From: Mycolicibacter kumamotonensis
Lineage (GTDB): Bacteria > Actinomycetota > Actinomycetes > Mycobacteriales > Mycobacteriaceae
Assembly (NCBI RefSeq): GCF_002086285.1
Contig: NZ_MVHU01000007.1
Coordinates: 110,158-174,157 of the forward strand
Reading direction: 5' to 3'
Length of the DNA stretch: 64,000 nucleotides
Both the position numbers and the translations under genes were made by a program. A model generated the notes under the pieces. That model made no database searches and was not told the DNA's origin. It saw only the letters and a program-made list of their open reading frames with translations. This document shows, piece by piece, positions 61,398 to 64,000 of this stretch; within the stretch, counting starts at the first letter, position 1; every line of letters starts with the position of its first letter.

Positions 61398-62762
61398 TCA
61401 CTTGGCCGCCGCCCCTAGCGTCCTTCGCCTATTGGTGCTGACGTCAGCTCCTGGCGGGGTGGGTATCAATCGCTGAGCGGCGTCGTAGCCGGATCTGAAG
61501 CACGACTCGATCGAGACACCGCGCAGGTAGTCGCCTGCCAGCAACAGGCCTGGGAGGCTTCCGACGTGTTCATCGACGGTTCGGAGAAACGCCGGATGGT
61601 CGCTGAGGTGAGCGCAGTACGCGTGGTCCCAACGTCGAGACACATAACCAAGACGGTCTTCGGCGCTCACAGGTATGTAGCGGTCAAGGCAAGCTTCGCC
61701 TTGTGTGAGCAGTTCTTCGCCGTCGGCACCTCGGGCCAGCAGGCGGCGAGCCGTGCGTCCGCTGAACGTGTAGCGCACGAAATCACGATCATTCACGCCG
61801 TACACACCGGCGTTGCTCACCGGCTCTTCCTTCCCGAAGACCAGCGCACGCACCTGCTCGGTGAAGATGTCACGCGCATAGTGGGCAACGACCACCGCAC
61901 CGGGGAAGTAACGGACGTCGTCCAGCCATTCGGCAAGGGTCGGCCGGTGGGGACGTATGAGCTCAGCGGCAACGAAGGCGGGAGTGGCGATTACAACAGC
62001 ACCGTAGCGCCGGTCCTCAGGTGGTTGGCCGCGTGTCTGTGTGCGAATGCCCGTGATGCGATCGTCTTCGACAAGCAGACTCAGGACGCGCGTCTCAAGA
62101 TGTACGTCGTGGGTGGCGGCGAACGATTCGAGAACGGGCCCGAATCCGTTGCTAAGCTGGTCGTAAGAGTCGAGGACCATACCGACATTTGCATTGAGCG
62201 TTCCGACGTAGAGCTCATCGGGCTCCGCTCCATTGGGACGAATGGTCAAAGAGCGCAGCGTGGCGTCGCAGAACTGGGCGCCGAACCGTTCAGTGAGTAC
62301 GCGGTCACCCCGCCGCGTCCTGCGCTCAGCGTAGCGAGAGCCAAGGTACCGACGTGACTCGTTAAGACGCACTGCCGCAACAATTCTCCCGAAGCGCATG
62401 ATATCGCGCTTGGGAGCTCGGGCGATGACATCGGCGAAGCCCCGCAGCTTGCGGCTGCTGTCGAACGTACGTAACGTGCCGTTCTCGACTCGCGATGAGT
62501 TGATGCCGAAGTATTCGTAAGGATGGTCGCCCATTGCTTCGGTGAACTCGCGGAACATTCGATAGGTCTTGCCGATGTTCTTGCCGCCGTAGGTGATTTC
62601 ACGACCATCAAGTGTGGTGACTGCGCAGCGCCCCCCGAGAGCGGGTTGGGCCTCGAATACTTCAGGGCGTAGACCCGCTCGCTGGAGAAAGTAGGCGGTG
62701 GCGATTCCTGCCATACCGCCGCCGATGACAGCGACACGATCGTGGTCGTCTGACAGCTTCAC
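61398..62762 (-). CDS. FAD-dependent amine oxidase/protoporphyrinogen-oxidase-like oxidoreductase
   Basis: Protein of 454 residues. The N-terminal dinucleotide-binding motif VAVIGGGMAGIATAYFLQRA (9-28) is followed by FEAQPALGGRC. A C-terminal FAD motif is LPGLLLAGDYLRGVSIESCF (about 400-420). This is the family of protoporphyrinogen oxidases, amine oxidases and carotenoid desaturases. Carotenoid genes are absent nearby, so oxidation or desaturation of a cluster intermediate is more likely than haem synthesis. The GTG at 62762 follows TAGGCT (plus-strand 62770-62775) by 7 nt, leaderless. Substrate unknown. Confidence 0.88.
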   Translation of the reverse strand: MKLSDDHDRVAVIGGGMAGIATAYFLQRAGLRPEVFEAQPALGGRCAVTTLDGREITYGGKNIGKTYRMFREFTEAMGDHPYEYFGINSSRVENGTLRTFDSSRKLRGFADVIARAPKRDIMRFGRIVAAVRLNESRRYLGSRYAERRTRRGDRVLTERFGAQFCDATLRSLTIRPNGAEPDELYVGTLNANVGMVLDSYDQLSNGFGPVLESFAATHDVHLETRVLSLLVEDDRITGIRTQTRGQPPEDRRYGAVVIATPAFVAAELIRPHRPTLAEWLDDVRYFPGAVVVAHYARDIFTEQVRALVFGKEEPVSNAGVYGVNDRDFVRYTFSGRTARRLLARGADGEELLTQGEACLDRYIPVSAEDRLGYVSRRWDHAYCAHLSDHPAFLRTVDEHVGSLPGLLLAGDYLRGVSIESCFRSGYDAAQRLIPTPPGADVSTNRRRTLGAAAK

Positions 62763-62979
62763 TGAACCGAGCCTAGCGCTGTCACGTAGTGGCGTCCTCG
62801 AATTGCACCAAACGCAGGAAACACGGGGCCAGTCGGCGATTGAATGAATCCGGCGATAGGCCCATGAGTCTGACCAAGGGTCGCGGTGGCTGCGCAGTCT
62901 CTGCTGTGCACGAAGATCTGCGTAGCACTCCGCTCAGCCGAATCAAACGCCGTGACGCGGCATCGGTGGTGGTACTGGC

Positions 62980-63840
62980 TCACTCGCCGGCCTGTCGGGA
63001 CGCGCGCGGTGCAAGTTGGACGACTCCCGACCACGGAATGCGGGAAAGCTTACGCGGATTGGGGTCGGGAAGGTATCCGAACGGGAGGAGCATGAACGGC
63101 AGCCGATTCCGTCGTCCGGCTTCTTTGAATATTGATCGCACTTCCTCGACGGACCAATCCTCTCGCTCGAAGAATGCGACGCCTTCTGCCGGCCCGAACT
63201 TCATCGGCGCCCTGTCCAAACTCGGCATCTTTCGCATCATGTGCCGCACGATGAACGGACTGAGCAGATCGGTGATCCACGAGCGAATCTCGTCACGGTG
63301 CAGATCCTGCGCGAGACCGCGCACCTGGCCCGCATCGAGATAGAGAATGAGCCCTTCGGTGATCACCAAGGCGTTGCGGGCGCCGCCGAGCGCGTCGTTC
63401 AAGAAAGCGCGACGGCTGGCTGTGTCGGCAAGGTCGACACCTACCGAAGACATTCGACACCGGGGTGTTTCGTCGGCCAACAGCCGCTCTTTCTCGGCTA
63501 TGAGCTCAGGGGTGTCAGCTTCGATCCAGTCGATCCCGCTGGGCAGATCAAGCCGGTAGGGGCGAGTGTCGAACCCAGCCGCGAGGTTGACCACCCGGTC
63601 GCAGCCTCCGCCGACGGCTTCGGCGACGAGGCGATCTATCAGGATAGTGCGGGTTACCCACCACCAGCCGTTGCGTGCCATCCGGGGCGCAACCGCGGCG
63701 ATGGCGCGACCATGTTCACCGGCGAGGCGTTCAGCGAGCGGGTCTTTGAACAGCGCGTCGTGACGGGCGGACTCTGCAGCTCGATATACCGCCATCCACC
63801 TAGCCGTGTCGGAAACATTCGAGATCGGGGACTCGGGCAC
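62980..63840 (-). CDS. SAM-dependent methyltransferase (mycobacterial LCMT-like family)
   Basis: Protein of 286 residues of the leucine-carboxyl-methyltransferase-like family common in mycobacteria (TIGR00027 type). Conserved N-terminal SDTARWMAVYRAAESARHDA, the SAM-binding VVNLAAGFDTRPYRLDLP (about 82-99), WIEADTPELIAEKE, and VITEGLILYLD, with a C-terminal lid. It may methylate a carboxyl or hydroxyl group. GTG start with AAGGAAGG about 6 nt upstream. It is downstream of the ketosynthase gene (77 bp) and 217 bp upstream of the FAD oxidoreductase gene, all on the minus strand, so it fits a tailoring role. Confidence 0.88.
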   Translation of the reverse strand: MPESPISNVSDTARWMAVYRAAESARHDALFKDPLAERLAGEHGRAIAAVAPRMARNGWWWVTRTILIDRLVAEAVGGGCDRVVNLAAGFDTRPYRLDLPSGIDWIEADTPELIAEKERLLADETPRCRMSSVGVDLADTASRRAFLNDALGGARNALVITEGLILYLDAGQVRGLAQDLHRDEIRSWITDLLSPFIVRHMMRKMPSLDRAPMKFGPAEGVAFFEREDWSVEEVRSIFKEAGRRNRLPFMLLPFGYLPDPNPRKLSRIPWSGVVQLAPRASRQAGE

Positions 63841-63917
63841 AAGCTGCCTTCCTTGTCGAACCCTAGGCGGCGACGCTGGCGATCCGTGGAGTTGGTCGCT
63901 GACCGTGGGGATGGTTG

Positions 63918-64000
63918 TTAGGCGGCTTCGGGGCCGCTTCCGGCGGCGACGACGAGAACGTTGTTGTGTCCGCCGAATCCGAAGGAGTTGCTCAGGCCGA
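63918..64000 (-). CDS. beta-ketoacyl-ACP synthase (KS), C-terminal end only
   Basis: Only the last 26 codons lie in the window: GLSNSFGFGGHNNVLVVAAG, then SGPEAA and a TAA. SFGFGGHN with the catalytic-site phenylalanine and histidine neighbourhood is diagnostic of the C-terminus of FabF/KAS-II-type ketosynthases, including type II PKS KS subunits. The rest, including the Cys-His-His triad, is outside. It is upstream of the methyltransferase on the same strand. With the FabG-like, MaoC-like and AfsA-like genes it makes a minimal acyl-chain-building set; whether an acyl carrier protein follows cannot be seen. Confidence 0.85.
   Translation of the reverse strand, partial: GLSNSFGFGGHNNVLVVAAGSGPEAA

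Noticed and set aside
62776..62979. Possible small gene between the methyltransferase and the FAD oxidoreductase
   Set aside because: Frames here are extensions of shadows, without start signals or conserved features; treated as the FAD gene's upstream region.
63633..63644. CTATCAGGATAG palindrome, similar to the MmpL leader repeat
   Set aside because: It lies inside the methyltransferase coding sequence and matches only five bases per arm; probably chance.
1..64000. tRNA genes, rRNA, CRISPR arrays, insertion sequences and prophage genes
   Set aside because: None was recognised on reading; no cloverleaf with a TTCGAnTC arm in context, no regularly spaced repeats, no transposase or integrase motifs. 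A tRNAscan or ISfinder search would be decisive.

Overview
The window is from a high-GC actinobacterium of the family Mycobacteriaceae, probably a non-tuberculous Mycobacterium/Mycolicibacter-type species. Protein content and gene order from about 1 to 48 kb match, in inverted orientation and from my memory of the H37Rv map, the Rv1085c to Rv1136 stretch of M. tuberculosis: hemolysin III, short-chain Z-prenyl synthase, coaA, glyA1, desA2, phoH2, polysaccharide deacetylase, fum, glpX, DUF4245, AI-2E transporter, 3-beta-HSD, xseB, xseA, Rv1109c-like, ispH, Rv1111c-like, ychF, monooxygenase, prpD, metE, thiolase and crotonase. Mce-associated proteins, a 13E12-type HNH protein with a mycobacterial LexA box, KstR-like boxes and DUF3556/DUF732 proteins agree with this.

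Layout. 0-2.4 kb: a minus-strand acyl-CoA operon (thiolase, crotonase, gamma-carbonic-anhydrase-like protein cut by the window edge). 2.5-5.9 kb: a NAD(P)-binding protein, then a cobalamin riboswitch controlling the B12-independent methionine synthase metE. 6-22.4 kb: accessory-leaning metabolism (crotonase, ECF sigma factor, sterol-desaturase-like oxygenase with a FadR-type regulator, DUF3556 membrane protein under a KstR-like box, DoxX-PrpD, WS/DGAT-like protein, hydrolases, class III cyclase, OsmC, a MazEF-type toxin-antitoxin pair, and a rifamycin ADP-ribosyltransferase Arr). 22.4-48.1 kb: conserved housekeeping genes (ychF, ispH, xseAB, glpX, fum, phoH2, desA2, glyA, coaA, prenyl synthase) with single insertions (an MFS permease, the HNH protein, a DUF885 peptidase).

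48.1-50.8 kb looks like a scar: an apparently N-terminally shortened PucR-type regulator, a PknH-type sensor-domain fragment, and about 1.1 kb with no convincing gene. 50.8-64 kb is an accessory block with more TTG/GTG starts and AT-richer promoters. It holds a cation/proton antiporter, an MFS transporter, a PadR regulator, a MaoC-like hydratase, an MmpL-type RND exporter, a FabG-like ketoreductase, an AfsA-family gamma-butyrolactone synthase, a four-helix membrane protein, an FAD oxidoreductase, a SAM-dependent methyltransferase and the C-terminal end of a ketosynthase cut by the window edge.

Read together, the right end looks like part of a small-molecule or lipid pathway. The ketosynthase and ketoreductase would make (beta-keto)acyl chains. 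The AfsA homologue could condense a beta-ketoacyl chain with a C3 phosphate. The hydratase, FAD enzyme and methyltransferase would tailor the product, and MmpL would export it. The product is unknown. This cluster is the best candidate for an undescribed system here. A second theme is regulatory: about twenty genes carry a TANNNT box 6-8 nt upstream of an ATG/GTG start, the expected layout of leaderless mycobacterial transcripts, and several of these have an operator-like palindrome on the same bases.
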